A stretch of DNA of 64,000 bases from DATMBF01 sp035559595 (GCA_035559595.1 DATMBF010000020.1:124001-188000), one strand, 5' to 3'. Counted from the first letter of the stretch, positions 28,048 to 36,890 are shown. The notes: generated from the sequence alone by a model not told the origin. Numbers and translations: made by a program.

Positions 28048-28587
28048 ATGATGCAATTTCTTGACAACGGCCGAGGCATAAGCACGATTCGATTCGAGCA
28101 GTGCGAACAAGTAGCGGCTGAAACATTGGGGGCATTTCAATCCGCCGGCAATCCTCTTAAGCTACCCATCGACATTGAGCAAATCGCTTCGATGATGGAG
28201 TATCAAGTGGTTCGCCTTACCGATGTTCCCGATGAATTTTCCGCAATCGTAAGCACACGCGATCGCCTTATTGGGATCAACGCCGCTCATCACCGGCACC
28301 GTCAGCGGTTTTCCATCGGACACGAGTTAGGGCACATCCTGTTGGATCACCCCCCCGAAGCAAAACGATCAAGGATACAGATTGACCTGGACAATCGTGA
28401 AGCCGACTATTGTGCAGCGGCTCTCCTTATGCCAAAAACCATCGTACGGGAATTTGCTGAAAGGACCTCCAACGTTACCGAGCTTTCTCGAGTCTTCGAC
28501 GTCAGCAAAGAGGCTATGGCGCGCCGATTGAAACTGTTAGGAATCACGACGAAGGATGGCATACAGCTGTCTAAAGAGGAAGGTTGA
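28048..28587 (+). CDS. ImmA/IrrE-family zinc metallopeptidase
   Basis: This 179-residue protein has the gluzincin motif HELGH (92-96) in RFSIGHELGHILLDHP, and the downstream NREADYCAAALLMPK with E118 as third zinc ligand. This is the COG2856 pattern. The C-terminal part (VTELSRVFDVSKEAMARRL) is the usual small helical cap. Family members cut XRE-type repressors to switch on mobile-element transfer or the stress response (ImmA on ImmR, IrrE on DdrO). Here the probable target is the HTH protein encoded just upstream. No integrase or phage gene is nearby, so it looks like a chromosomal regulatory unit. Confidence 0.9.
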   Translation: MMQFLDNGRGISTIRFEQCEQVAAETLGAFQSAGNPLKLPIDIEQIASMMEYQVVRLTDVPDEFSAIVSTRDRLIGINAAHHRHRQRFSIGHELGHILLDHPPEAKRSRIQIDLDNREADYCAAALLMPKTIVREFAERTSNVTELSRVFDVSKEAMARRLKLLGITTKDGIQLSKEEG

Positions 28588-28675
28588 TACAAGAAGTGTT
28601 ACCTGATTTCGTTCTTAGTCCTGGAAGCCATTAAGGCTGGATATTCAAAATCAATTTCCACTGTGCGGAGGTAGC

Positions 28676-28897
28676 ATGGCAACAACAAGTTCACTCTTTT
28701 CCACGATGATTCGCGCCGGACGGACAAACTATTTTGTTGACGTCAAAGAGGCAAAGAACGGCAACAAATATCTCTCGATTGCCGAGAGCCGGCTCAATGG
28801 CGAGAACAAGAAGGAGAGGGTGACGCTTCGGGTTTTCGGCTCGTCTATCGAGGAGTTCCGGAAAGCCATCAATGAGGCTGCTGACACCCTTTCGTAA
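28676..28897 (+). CDS. PUR-family nucleic-acid-binding protein (DUF3276)
   Basis: This 73-residue protein reads FSTMIRAGRTNYFVDVKEAKN, in parts KNGNKYLSIAESRL and KKERVTLRVFGSSIEEFRKAI. That is the single PUR-alpha-like repeat of DUF3276 proteins, common in Bacteroidota, which bind single-stranded DNA or RNA as dimers. It has a good ribosome site (GCGGAGGTAGC before the ATG). It lies 88 bp after the ImmA gene and ends at a strong terminator, so it may share that transcript. The cellular role is not known. Confidence 0.82.
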   Translation: MATTSSLFSTMIRAGRTNYFVDVKEAKNGNKYLSIAESRLNGENKKERVTLRVFGSSIEEFRKAINEAADTLS

Positions 28898-28929
28898 GAC
28901 GGTGTGGCTCAGGTGAGGCCTCATTGGCG

Positions 28930-28970
28930 ATGCACGGCTGGCCGATTTCGGCTGGCTGTGCATTTTTTTT
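28930..28970 (+). terminator. Intrinsic terminator after the PUR-family gene
   Basis: ATGCAC (28930-28935) pairs with GTGCAT (28958-28963), with an inner GCCG/CGGC stem and an ATTT loop. Eight T follow (28963-28970) in the plus direction. It ends the sigma-HTH-ImmA-PUR stretch before the convergent rsmB. Confidence 0.85.
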
Positions 28971-28977
28971 GGACTGA

Positions 28978-30330
28978 TTACGCTTTCCCCCTTCGCATGA
29001 TTGCACAAAAGAAACCATCTGTCCCGTGAACATGGGGAAAAAGCTTGACGAACGGGCCTCCGTGAACGGTCTCGAGATTTAATCGGCTCATCAACGCACT
29101 GCAATCGACAAGCTGAAACGGGGCGTGATCCTTCAAGAATGCCGCCACCACCGACTCGTTCTCTTCAGTCAAAAACGTGCATGTTGCATAAACAAGCCTT
29201 CCGCCCGGCTTGACCAAAGGCCATGCGGCCTCGAGAATCGACTTCTGCTTCTCCGCAAGTTCGTCAATTGACCTCTCGCTTACACTCCATTTCATTCCGG
29301 GATTTCGCCGGAGCGTCCCGAGCCCACTGCACGGAGCATCAACAAAGACTACGTCAAAATAGGCTTGGTACTTCTCACGAAGTTCGTGAAGATCATCAAC
29401 CCATTGGATTCGAACATTCGATACTCCCGCCCGTTTCGCTCGTTTTTTCAGCTCCTGGAGTCTAAACGCCCGCACATCGGTGGCTAGGATTTCGCCACGA
29501 TTTCTCATCAGAGCAGCAAATTCAAGCGTCTTTCCTCCGGCTCCGGCACAGGCATCGAGAATCTTGTCGGTCGGTTTGGGATCAATAAGGAGGGGGAGAA
29601 GTTGACTCCCCTCATCCTGCACCTCAAAAAATCCTTCCCGAAACGATGCATGGGTAAACACATTGATACGTTTTGGTAGCTGTAAACCGATCGGCGAATA
29701 TTGTGTTCTGACTGCCGCAATTCCTTCTGAGGCAAGTCTCGTCTTGCATTCTTCGGCTGTTGCTTTCAATGTATTAACACGCAATTGGAGCGGAGCGGGC
29801 TCATTCAGACTTTCAAGAAGTCGTTCTACCTCCGCAGACTCAAACTCATGAAGAAGCCGGTGAACGATCCACTCTGGAAAAGAGTATTCGAGAGCGAGCC
29901 GTTCGATCGGACCATTCGCAACAGGCAGGGTGAACACGCTGAGTCGGCGAAGCAGCTCCGGCAGATCTTGCCGAAGGTCCTTTGCCCTGATTTGAGAATT
30001 GAGCCCCATGAAATCCTGAGGCGGACGGCGTTCAATGTGGAGGAGATAAGCGATGGGAAGAAGCAAAGCCCGATCCCCTTGCGGAATTGACGGTCGAGAG
30101 ATCGACATAAGCACAACGTACTCGCAGCGCTTCAGATGACGAAGAGTGCCATACGTTGTTTCGGCAATGAAGCGCCGGTCTTGAGAACCCAGATACTTGC
30201 GGGCGCGGAAGAAGGAATCAATGATCGCATCGGCCGGCGGCACACGAGCGTGATTAGTCCGCCGCCTGTGCGCATCGAAGATTAAGGTTAGAAGCTCCTG
30301 AACGTGTCCCAGAAGTGAGGAGAGCCGCAT
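28978..30330 (-). CDS. rsmB: 16S rRNA (cytosine-5) methyltransferase, RsmB/NOP2-SUN family
   Basis: This enzyme of about 450 residues has an N-terminal NusB-like helical domain (about 1-140) and a C-terminal SAM-dependent methyltransferase. The SAM site is DKILDACAGAGGKTLEFAAL. The two family cysteines are present in VDAPCSGLGTLRRNPGMKW (motif IV) and YATCTFLTEENE (motif VI). It probably methylates 16S rRNA C967, though other RsmB-like targets are possible. I start it at ATG 30330 (MRLSSLLGHVQELL); the in-frame TTG at 30363 is less likely. Confidence 0.9.
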   Translation of the reverse strand: MRLSSLLGHVQELLTLIFDAHRRRTNHARVPPADAIIDSFFRARKYLGSQDRRFIAETTYGTLRHLKRCEYVVLMSISRPSIPQGDRALLLPIAYLLHIERRPPQDFMGLNSQIRAKDLRQDLPELLRRLSVFTLPVANGPIERLALEYSFPEWIVHRLLHEFESAEVERLLESLNEPAPLQLRVNTLKATAEECKTRLASEGIAAVRTQYSPIGLQLPKRINVFTHASFREGFFEVQDEGSQLLPLLIDPKPTDKILDACAGAGGKTLEFAALMRNRGEILATDVRAFRLQELKKRAKRAGVSNVRIQWVDDLHELREKYQAYFDVVFVDAPCSGLGTLRRNPGMKWSVSERSIDELAEKQKSILEAAWPLVKPGGRLVYATCTFLTEENESVVAAFLKDHAPFQLVDCSALMSRLNLETVHGGPFVKLFPHVHGTDGFFCAIMRRGKA

Positions 30331-30419
30331 GAAGGGAAGATAGCGAGAAAACAACTGGGACAAAAGAAGGATGGATGGTCAATCATCCTTCGGAAGGTTT
30401 CGGAAGCCAGCTGGCCGAA

Positions 30420-33053
30420 TCACTGGACAACTTCCGCCTTCACGCGCGTGACGAACTCAACCGATCCTCGATTGTCCACCCTCGCCTCAATTGTATCTCC
30501 CTCCACAATTGAACCGGCAAGGAGCTGCTCGGAGAGTTTGTTCACGATATATTTTTGAATGACACGCTTTAACCGACGAGCACCGAACGTGGGGTCATAG
30601 CCGATTTTACCCAGCCATTCCTTGAGGTCGTCAGAGAACTCAAGAACAATGCCTTTCGTAGCAACCAACTTCCTGACATTCTTGAGCTGAAGGTCGACAA
30701 TCTCTTTGATTTCCGTCATTGTCAACGGTTTAAAGAGAATGATCTCATCAATCCTGTTGAGAAACTCGGGTCGAATCGCCTGGCGCAGCATGTCAGACAA
30801 TTTCATCCGCAGATCACCCATGAACTCATCACGGTTCGATTCATTCATGTATTGCAGCTTCTCTTGAATGAGATGCGAACCGAGGTTGGATGTCATGATG
30901 ATAATGGTATTCTTGAAGTTGACCGTTCTTCCTTTGCTGTCGGTCAGTCTTCCTTCGTCAAGAAGCTGCAAAAGCACGTTGAACACTTCAGGATGGGCTT
31001 TTTCGATTTCATCGAGAAGCACCACAGAATACGGCTTTCTCCGAACAGCCTCCGTAAGCTGTCCCCCCTCCTCGTAACCCACATATCCCGGCGGCGCACC
31101 AATGAGGCGGGAGACAGAGAATTTCTCCATATACTCGCTCATATCGATGCGCACCAGGGCATTCTCATCATTGAAGAGAAACTCTGCCAACGCACGGGCA
31201 AGCTCAGTCTTGCCTACGCCAGTGCTACCGAGAAAGATAAACGAGCCGATGGGCCGTTTTTCGTCTTGCAGACCCGCGCGGCTGCGGCGAATCGCATCGG
31301 CAACTGCTTTCACCGCATCCTCCTGATTCACCAGTCGCTCGTGAATTCGGGCTTCGAGGTGAAGCAATTTCGATCTTTCACTCTCCAACATCCGCTGGAC
31401 CGGAATCCCTGTCCATTTTGCCACAATCTCGGCAATATCTTCAGCGTCAACCTCTTCTTTCAACATCTTATGATCTCGTTGTACTTCGGCTAACTTTGCT
31501 GAGGCATCTTTTACCTTCTTCTCGAGGCTCGCAATAACACCGTATCTCAACTCGGCCACACGGCCAAAATCGCCCTGACGCTCCTTCTGCTCCGCTTCGA
31601 CTTTCGCGTTCTCGATCTCTTCTTTCATCTTACGAATCGCCTGGATCAGCTCTTTCTCAAGCTGCCAGTGTGCCCGCAACTCAGACCTCTGTTGGTTCAA
31701 CTCGGCCAGATCCTTTTCGATCTCTGCGAGGCGCGATTTCGAATCTTCGTCTCGCTCACGCTTGACCGCTTCGCGCTCAATCTCGAGCTGCTTGATGCGC
31801 CGCTCAACGCCATCAAGCTCCTCAGGCATCGAATCGATTTCGATGCGAAGCTTCGACGCCGCCTCATCAATAAGGTCGATTGCCTTGTCGGGAAGGAAGC
31901 GGTCGGAGATGTAGCGATTGCTGAGTTGAGCTGCGGCGACGATTGCGCCATCAGTAATCCGAACGCCGTGATGGACTTCGTAGCGTTCCTTGAGTCCACG
32001 GAGAATCGAGATCGTATCCTCCACGCTGGGCTCATCGATAAGAATAGGCTGGAACCGACGCTCAAGGGCCGGATCTTTCTCGATATGTTTGCGATACTCG
32101 TCGATGGTCGTGGCCCCGATTGCACGCAGCTCACCACGTGCCAACGCGGGCTTGAGCATGTTCGCAGCATCAACAGCCCCTTGTGCCGCTCCGGCACCGA
32201 CAAGGGTATGGAGCTCGTCGATAAAGAGAATGATTTCACCGTTGGATTCAGTTACTTCTTTCAAAACTGCTTTCAGGCGCTCTTCAAACTGTCCGCGAAA
32301 ACTTGTTCCTGCCACCAGCGAGCCCATGTCAAGTGCAATAATGCGCTTCGTCTTCAGATTCTCCGGTACATCCCCCTGCACGATGCGGTGAGCGATTCCT
32401 TCGGCAATTGCGGTTTTCCCCACACCGGGATCGCCAATGAGGACGGGATTATTCTTTGTTCGGCGGGAAAGAACCTGAAGCACGCGCCGAATTTCCTCCT
32501 CCCGACCAATGACGGGATCAAGCTTCCCTTTGCGCGCAAGATCGTTCAAATCCCGGCCAAATCGCTGAAGGGCTTGATATTTTTCCTCCGGTGTCTGATC
32601 GGTCACCCGCTGTGAACCGCGGATGTCTTTGAGCGCCTTGTACACAGCCTCTTTTGTGACACCTTGATCAAGCAAGAGTTTCGAAGCAGCAGATTTTCCG
32701 GAAAGAAGTCCGAGCAACAGATGTTCCGTACTAACGTACTCGTCTTTGAGCGATTGGGCCTCTTCGAGCGCAGTCTCAAAAAGCTGAGCAAGGGATTGGC
32801 CGACGTACTGATTCCCAACGCCGGCCCCCATGACTTTAGGCAACTTTTCCAATGCCTCGTTGATCTTGATACGGATGTAGTCAACATTAGCCCCCACTTT
32901 TTGGAGGATTGGGACGACAAGCCCCTCGCTATCCTGCACCAGAGCTGCCAGTAGATGTTCCGGCTCAATCGCCTGGTTGCTATAACTCGCAGCTATCTCT
33001 TGCGCGTTTTGAACCGCCTCCTGAGATTTGATTGTAAATTTGTTGAAGTTCAT
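30420..33053 (-). CDS. clpB: Disaggregase ClpB (Hsp100)
   Basis: ClpB pulls proteins out of aggregates together with DnaK. The 877-residue protein has the ClpN double repeat (about 1-150, MNFNKFTIKSQEAVQNAQEI), AAA+ 1 with Walker A GDPGVGKTAIAEG, a long coiled-coil middle domain (about 400-530, rich in E, K and R), and AAA+ 2 with GSTGVGKTELARALA. The C-terminal cap domain follows. I start it at ATG 33053 since GGAAAAGGAG lies 6 bp before it; upstream codons to 33152 are not family sequence. It sits 173 bp downstream of dnaK with a terminator-like hairpin between them, so it may have its own promoter. Confidence 0.97.
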   Translation of the reverse strand: MNFNKFTIKSQEAVQNAQEIAASYSNQAIEPEHLLAALVQDSEGLVVPILQKVGANVDYIRIKINEALEKLPKVMGAGVGNQYVGQSLAQLFETALEEAQSLKDEYVSTEHLLLGLLSGKSAASKLLLDQGVTKEAVYKALKDIRGSQRVTDQTPEEKYQALQRFGRDLNDLARKGKLDPVIGREEEIRRVLQVLSRRTKNNPVLIGDPGVGKTAIAEGIAHRIVQGDVPENLKTKRIIALDMGSLVAGTSFRGQFEERLKAVLKEVTESNGEIILFIDELHTLVGAGAAQGAVDAANMLKPALARGELRAIGATTIDEYRKHIEKDPALERRFQPILIDEPSVEDTISILRGLKERYEVHHGVRITDGAIVAAAQLSNRYISDRFLPDKAIDLIDEAASKLRIEIDSMPEELDGVERRIKQLEIEREAVKRERDEDSKSRLAEIEKDLAELNQQRSELRAHWQLEKELIQAIRKMKEEIENAKVEAEQKERQGDFGRVAELRYGVIASLEKKVKDASAKLAEVQRDHKMLKEEVDAEDIAEIVAKWTGIPVQRMLESERSKLLHLEARIHERLVNQEDAVKAVADAIRRSRAGLQDEKRPIGSFIFLGSTGVGKTELARALAEFLFNDENALVRIDMSEYMEKFSVSRLIGAPPGYVGYEEGGQLTEAVRRKPYSVVLLDEIEKAHPEVFNVLLQLLDEGRLTDSKGRTVNFKNTIIIMTSNLGSHLIQEKLQYMNESNRDEFMGDLRMKLSDMLRQAIRPEFLNRIDEIILFKPLTMTEIKEIVDLQLKNVRKLVATKGIVLEFSDDLKEWLGKIGYDPTFGARRLKRVIQKYIVNKLSEQLLAGSIVEGDTIEARVDNRGSVEFVTRVKAEVVQ

Positions 33054-33101
33054 CTCTAACTCCTTTTCCGGATGACCTTGCCAAATCCGCCTCCGTCGAA
33101 C

Positions 33102-33132
33102 AAAAGGCGAGGGGATTTTTCCTCGCCCTTTT
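33102..33132 (-). terminator. Probable terminator of dnaK
   Basis: On the minus strand a stem AAAAGGGCGAGG pairs with CCTCGCCTTTT across an A-rich loop with one bulged base, and the right arm ends in TTTTG. It lies about 95 bp past the dnaK stop. The rest of the 33054-33226 spacer shows no clear promoter. Confidence 0.5.
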
Positions 33133-33226
33133 AACATGAACCAATGCAGCACTACTGCTGAACACCGCTTCGTCCGCGCTTGGGACGGAACCCAAATTCC
33201 GAGGATCGGTAGGTCCGACGCCTCAC

Positions 33227-35161
33227 TTACTTATCATCAACCACTTCAAAGTCGGCGTTCTCGACTTTCTTGCCTTGGTCGCCTGTCGCTTGCTGTTGAG
33301 TTCCGGGCTCACTGGCAGTCTGCGGACCGCTGGCTTGTTGGGCCCGAACGGATTCATACATCTTGGTAGAAGCCTCATTCCAGGCGTTTGTCAGGGCTTC
33401 CATTTTCGCCTTGATGTCGGCAATGCTGTTATTGTTCTTGATTGCCTCCTCTAGGGAATTGGCTGCCGCCTCGACTTTCGACTTAATCGTCGCATCCATC
33501 TTATCAGCAAGATCCTTAAGTTGCTTACGGGTCTGGAACACAAGATTGTCTGCCTGGTTTCTCGTCTCGATTTCCTCTTTCTTTCTCTTGTCCTCCGCGG
33601 CATGGGCAGCGGCGTCCGCCTTCATCTTCTCAATCTCTTCTTTGGTCAAACCGCTCGAAGAGGTGATGCGGATTGACTGCTCCTTGTTGGTAGCCTTATC
33701 TTTCGCGGAAACATGGAGGATTCCGTTTGCATCAATATCGAAGGTCACCTCGATCTGAGGAACACCACGCGGTGCAGGTGGTATGCCATCGAGATGAAAT
33801 CGACCAAGCGTTCGGTTATCCACGGCCATCGGCCTCTCGCCCTGCAATACATGAATCTCAACCGACGGCTGATTGTCCGATGCTGTTGAGAAGATTTCGC
33901 TCTTTCGAGTCGGGATGGTCGTGTTCGCCGGAATCATCACCGTCATGACACCACCGAGGGTTTCGATCCCGAGTGAGAGCGGAGTAACATCCAGGAGCAG
34001 TACATCCGTCACATCACCTGCAAGCACACCACCTTGAATGGCAGCACCGACGGCAACGACCTCGTCAGGGTTAACACCCTTGTGACCCTCTTTTCCAAAA
34101 ATCTCTTTCACTAACTGCTGGATTCGAGGCATGCGCGTCATACCGCCAACGAGGATAACCTCATCGACCTGGTTCGGCGTGAGGCCCGCATCCCTCAATG
34201 CCTTCTCCACGGGCGGAACGCAACGCTGGACAAGGTCTTCAACAAGTTGTTCAAACTTCGCCCTGGTGATCGTCATGCTGAGGTGCTTTGCACCATCCGC
34301 GGTCGCTGTGATGAACGGGAGATTCACCTCGGTCTGCATAAGCTGAGAAAGCTCCATCTTGGCCTTCTCTGCAGCCTCGCGCAGACGCTGGAGCGCCATG
34401 GGATCTTTCCGAAGGTCAATACCCTCTTGTTTCTTGAACTCATCGGCAATGTAGTCGATGAGCCGCTGATCGAAGTTGTCACCGCCAAGATGCGTATCAC
34501 CATTCGTGGATTTCACTTCAAACACACCCTGGCCAAGCTCCAGAATCGAGATATCGAAGGTTCCGCCGCCAAGGTCGAACACTGCAACTTTGAGGTCTTT
34601 ATGCTTCTTATCAAGACCGTACGCCAACGCAGCAGCCGTGGGCTCGTTAATGATGCGCCGGACATTCAATCCTGCAATTTCTCCCGCCTCTTTTGTGGCC
34701 TGCCGTTGTGCATCGTTGAAGTATGCGGGAACGGTAATAACGGCCTCGGTAATGGTGGTGCCTAAATAATCTTCAGCTGTCTGCTTCATTTTCTGCAGAA
34801 TCATGGCCGAGATTTCAGGCGGAGAATATACTCGATCACTAATTTGGACTCGAGCCGTGTTGTTGTCGCCACGAGTAACCCTATAAGGGACAAGCTTCAT
34901 CTCTTCAGTGACCTCATCGTAGAACCGACCCATGAAGCGCTTGATCGAATAAACCGTATTCTGCGGATTTGTTACTGCCTGACGTTTGGCCGCAGCCCCC
35001 ACGAGCCGCTCACCGGATTTCGTAAAAGCGACCACCGACGGAGTCGTCCGAGCACCTTCGGAATTGGCGATCACTACCGGGTCATTCCCTTCCATGACGG
35101 CAACGACCGAGTTCGTCGTCCCTAAGTCGATGCCGATGATTTTGTTCGATTTACCTGCCAT
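33227..35161 (-). CDS. dnaK: Chaperone DnaK (Hsp70)
   Basis: DnaK binds unfolded segments in an ATP cycle. The 644-residue protein starts IIGIDLGTTNSVVAVMEG, with the ATPase phosphate loops VAVFDLGGGTFDISIL and EVILVGGMTRMP. The substrate domain begins near DVTPLSLGIETLGGVMT. A helical lid is followed by a Gln/Thr-rich tail ending in ENADFEVVDDK. The ribosome site AAAGGAGAG precedes the ATG. grpE and dnaJ are not in the window. It lies between three small heat-shock genes and clpB, all on one strand. Confidence 0.98.
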   Translation of the reverse strand: MAGKSNKIIGIDLGTTNSVVAVMEGNDPVVIANSEGARTTPSVVAFTKSGERLVGAAAKRQAVTNPQNTVYSIKRFMGRFYDEVTEEMKLVPYRVTRGDNNTARVQISDRVYSPPEISAMILQKMKQTAEDYLGTTITEAVITVPAYFNDAQRQATKEAGEIAGLNVRRIINEPTAAALAYGLDKKHKDLKVAVFDLGGGTFDISILELGQGVFEVKSTNGDTHLGGDNFDQRLIDYIADEFKKQEGIDLRKDPMALQRLREAAEKAKMELSQLMQTEVNLPFITATADGAKHLSMTITRAKFEQLVEDLVQRCVPPVEKALRDAGLTPNQVDEVILVGGMTRMPRIQQLVKEIFGKEGHKGVNPDEVVAVGAAIQGGVLAGDVTDVLLLDVTPLSLGIETLGGVMTVMIPANTTIPTRKSEIFSTASDNQPSVEIHVLQGERPMAVDNRTLGRFHLDGIPPAPRGVPQIEVTFDIDANGILHVSAKDKATNKEQSIRITSSSGLTKEEIEKMKADAAAHAAEDKRKKEEIETRNQADNLVFQTRKQLKDLADKMDATIKSKVEAAANSLEEAIKNNNSIADIKAKMEALTNAWNEASTKMYESVRAQQASGPQTASEPGTQQQATGDQGKKVENADFEVVDDK

Positions 35162-35239
35162 GAAGAATCTCTCCTTTCTATAAGTTGGATTTCGGTCGCT
35201 TTCAGCATACGAAGATCATCCGCATGCGATCGACTCGTA

Positions 35240-35279
35240 AAACAAAAGAAGGGGTTACCCGCATTGAGCGGGCAACCCC
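35240..35279 (-). terminator. Terminator of the small heat-shock gene at 35294
   Basis: On the minus strand GGGGTTGCCCGC (35279-35268) pairs with GCGGGTAACCCC (35262-35251) over a 5-nt loop with one mismatch, followed by TTCTTTTGTTTTA. It separates the sHSP genes from dnaK. Confidence 0.75.
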
Positions 35280-35293
35280 ACGGAACCACGATC

Positions 35294-35764
35294 TTATTTC
35301 ACCTTTACTTCAATCTGCTTCGGCTTTGCCTCCTCAGCTTTGGGCAGCGTAATCGTCAGGATACCGTCTTTATAGACAGCATCGATCTTGTCGCTGCGGA
35401 CCGTGCTGGGGAGGGTGAATGAGCGTTGGAAGGAGCCGTACAGCCGCTCCATCCGATGATAGCTGTCATTCTTGGTCTCACGATCCTGCTTCTTCTCGCC
35501 GCGGATCGTCAGGACGTTGGATTCGAGCGTGATCTTGACATCATCCTTGCTGACACCCGGCAATTCGACCTTTACCACATATTCATTATCATGCTCCGCA
35601 ATATCGACTGCCGGAGTCCAGTAGGAGAGCCCAAAGGTTCCGTCATCCTGAACACCACCACGCAAGAAGTTATCGAACAGCCGGTTGATTTCCCGCTGCA
35701 TATTGAAGAGATCTGTGGACCAGCTGGTCAATTCACGAGTTGGATTCCATCGAATCAGTGACAT
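35294..35764 (-). CDS. Small heat-shock protein, Hsp20 family (third of three)
   Basis: This 156-residue alpha-crystallin-domain protein holds unfolding proteins in a refoldable state. The N-terminal arm MSLIRWNPTRELTSWSTDL and LFNMQREINRLFDNFL is typical. The core (about 48-145) has YVVKVELPGVSKDDVKITLE, LTIRGEKKQ and the edge motif FTLPSTVRSDKI. The C-terminal part has LTITLPKAEE and a short tail KPKQIEVKVK. It is the best match to standard bacterial Hsp20 among the three. A terminator follows, and 40 bp separate it from the second sHSP gene. Confidence 0.95.
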   Translation of the reverse strand: MSLIRWNPTRELTSWSTDLFNMQREINRLFDNFLRGGVQDDGTFGLSYWTPAVDIAEHDNEYVVKVELPGVSKDDVKITLESNVLTIRGEKKQDRETKNDSYHRMERLYGSFQRSFTLPSTVRSDKIDAVYKDGILTITLPKAEEAKPKQIEVKVK

Positions 35765-35804
35765 AGTTCTTACCTCCTTTCATGAAGCTAAAGACACAAA
35801 AGAA

Positions 35805-36200
35805 TTACGAGATGGTGATCTCCTTTGCTTTCAACCATTCAGTCTTCGGCAAGGTGATTGTCAAAACACCATCCACAAACTCCGCTTTGACTCCATTGTG
35901 ATCAATCCCCTCACCAAGATTGAAATCGCGCTGATAGTTCTTGACTCCAATCTCGTTATGCAACAGACTGGCCGTTTCCTGATGATGGGGCTGAACCGAG
36001 GCACGAACCGAAAGAGAATTCGGGTCGACGGAAATGGAGATCGACTCCTTCGTTGCCCCCGGGAGATCGAGCTTCACGACAAACGCATCCCCCGTCTCAT
36101 AGACATCTGCTACGGGAGTCACGCTTGCATGGAAAGGCTCAACTCGTTGTGCCAGACTGCTGGTTACTCGACGGGTCAATGCAACGTTATTATTTCCCAT
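35805..36200 (-). CDS. Small heat-shock protein, Hsp20 family (second of three)
   Basis: This 131-residue protein has a short N-terminal arm and then the alpha-crystallin domain: VADVYETGDAFVVKLDLPGA, SISISVDPNSLSVRA and VKAEFVDGVLTITLPKTEW. It lacks the ERxYGxFxR segment found in the third gene, having VKNYQRDFNLGEGID in its place. It is the most diverged of the three, so the copies may differ in substrate or partner. It lies 16 bp downstream of the first sHSP gene. Confidence 0.9.
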   Translation of the reverse strand: MGNNNVALTRRVTSSLAQRVEPFHASVTPVADVYETGDAFVVKLDLPGATKESISISVDPNSLSVRASVQPHHQETASLLHNEIGVKNYQRDFNLGEGIDHNGVKAEFVDGVLTITLPKTEWLKAKEITIS

Positions 36201-36216
36201 AGCTTACCTCCTCAAG

Positions 36217-36633
36217 TTATTGAATCGCAATGGTGTGCGCACGGGAAGCCTCGGTCTTCGGGAGCGTAATACGCAAGACACCATTCTGCAACTCCGCCGA
36301 GATCTTGTCTATTTCTACCTCGTGCGGCAACTCGATGGAGCGGCGGAAATTCATCACTCGCATTTCATTGATCAAAACGCGAGCATTTTGCGGAATCTCA
36401 TAGGGCTTCCGCTCACCGCTAATAGTGAGAACTCCGTTCTCAACCGCAATCTTGAGGTCCTCTTTCCTGACACCCGGCAACTCCGCCACCACGACCGACT
36501 GATTCTCATATTCGGCAACATCGATTGCAGGGAACCATCTTTCGTAGGTCGGATAGGCTGGAGTGAAATCGGTGAGAAGATCCTCAAGCAGATCGCTTCC
36601 AAAAACTCGGGGGACATCCAATCGGACGAACAT
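36217..36633 (-). CDS. Small heat-shock protein, Hsp20 family (first of three)
   Basis: This 138-residue protein carries AIDVAEYENQSVVVAELPGV, LKIAVENGVLTISGERKP and ISAELQNGVLRITLPKTE, the alpha-crystallin domain with its LPGV and GVL hallmarks. The start is set by GGAGGTGTGTCTA before the ATG at 36633 (MFVRLDVPRVFGSDLLEDLL); codons upstream to 36696 are not family sequence. As the promoter-proximal gene it should be the best guide to regulation of the sHSP transcript. Confidence 0.93.
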   Translation of the reverse strand: MFVRLDVPRVFGSDLLEDLLTDFTPAYPTYERWFPAIDVAEYENQSVVVAELPGVRKEDLKIAVENGVLTISGERKPYEIPQNARVLINEMRVMNFRRSIELPHEVEIDKISAELQNGVLRITLPKTEASRAHTIAIQ

Positions 36634-36742
36634 TAGACACACCTCCTCAGGAATTGTGCTACTGATTGTTTGTTGGTCTACACCTTGCTTTCGCAATCAG
36701 CGTGCCACGTTACTTTCGGTCCGGGGGAACCGACTATAACCT

Positions 36743-36832
36743 ATTGTCAAACAATTACTTATAGACTGTCTGACGATAGAGACTCGCAGTTGCTCTGCGC
36801 TGTCAGATTGGCATAACTGTCGTCAGATTTGC
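36743..36832. promoter_or_regulatory. Candidate operator region between the sHSP genes and the M28 peptidase
   Basis: GTCAGATTgGC (36802-36812) and GTCAGATTtGC (36822-36832) are direct repeats differing at one position and set 20 bp apart, about two helical turns. A related GTCTGAC lies at 36768-36774. ATTGTcaaACAAT (36743-36755) is an inverted repeat near the likely sHSP promoter. I found no CIRCE element and no TTGxxx-17-TAxxxT promoter facing the sHSP genes, unlike for other genes here. Confidence 0.4.
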
Positions 36833-36890
36833 GAAAATACTTGGACTTTGTGACATTTCGAGCTGAAATTTTTGCAGACGGACAAATTCC

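Noticed and set aside
26756..28587. Reading the sigma/HTH/ImmA set as part of an integrative element or a toxin-antitoxin pair
   Set aside because: There is no integrase, excisionase, attachment repeat or toxin domain nearby; flanks are ordinary chromosomal genes.
31668..32615. 315-codon plus-strand frame opposite clpB
   Set aside because: Shadow of the ClpB coding frame; no domain or start signal.
36634..36890. CIRCE or sigma-32 type heat-shock promoter before the sHSP genes
   Set aside because: I looked for TTAGCACTC/GAGTGCTAA and for CTTGAA with CCCAT-like boxes and found neither.
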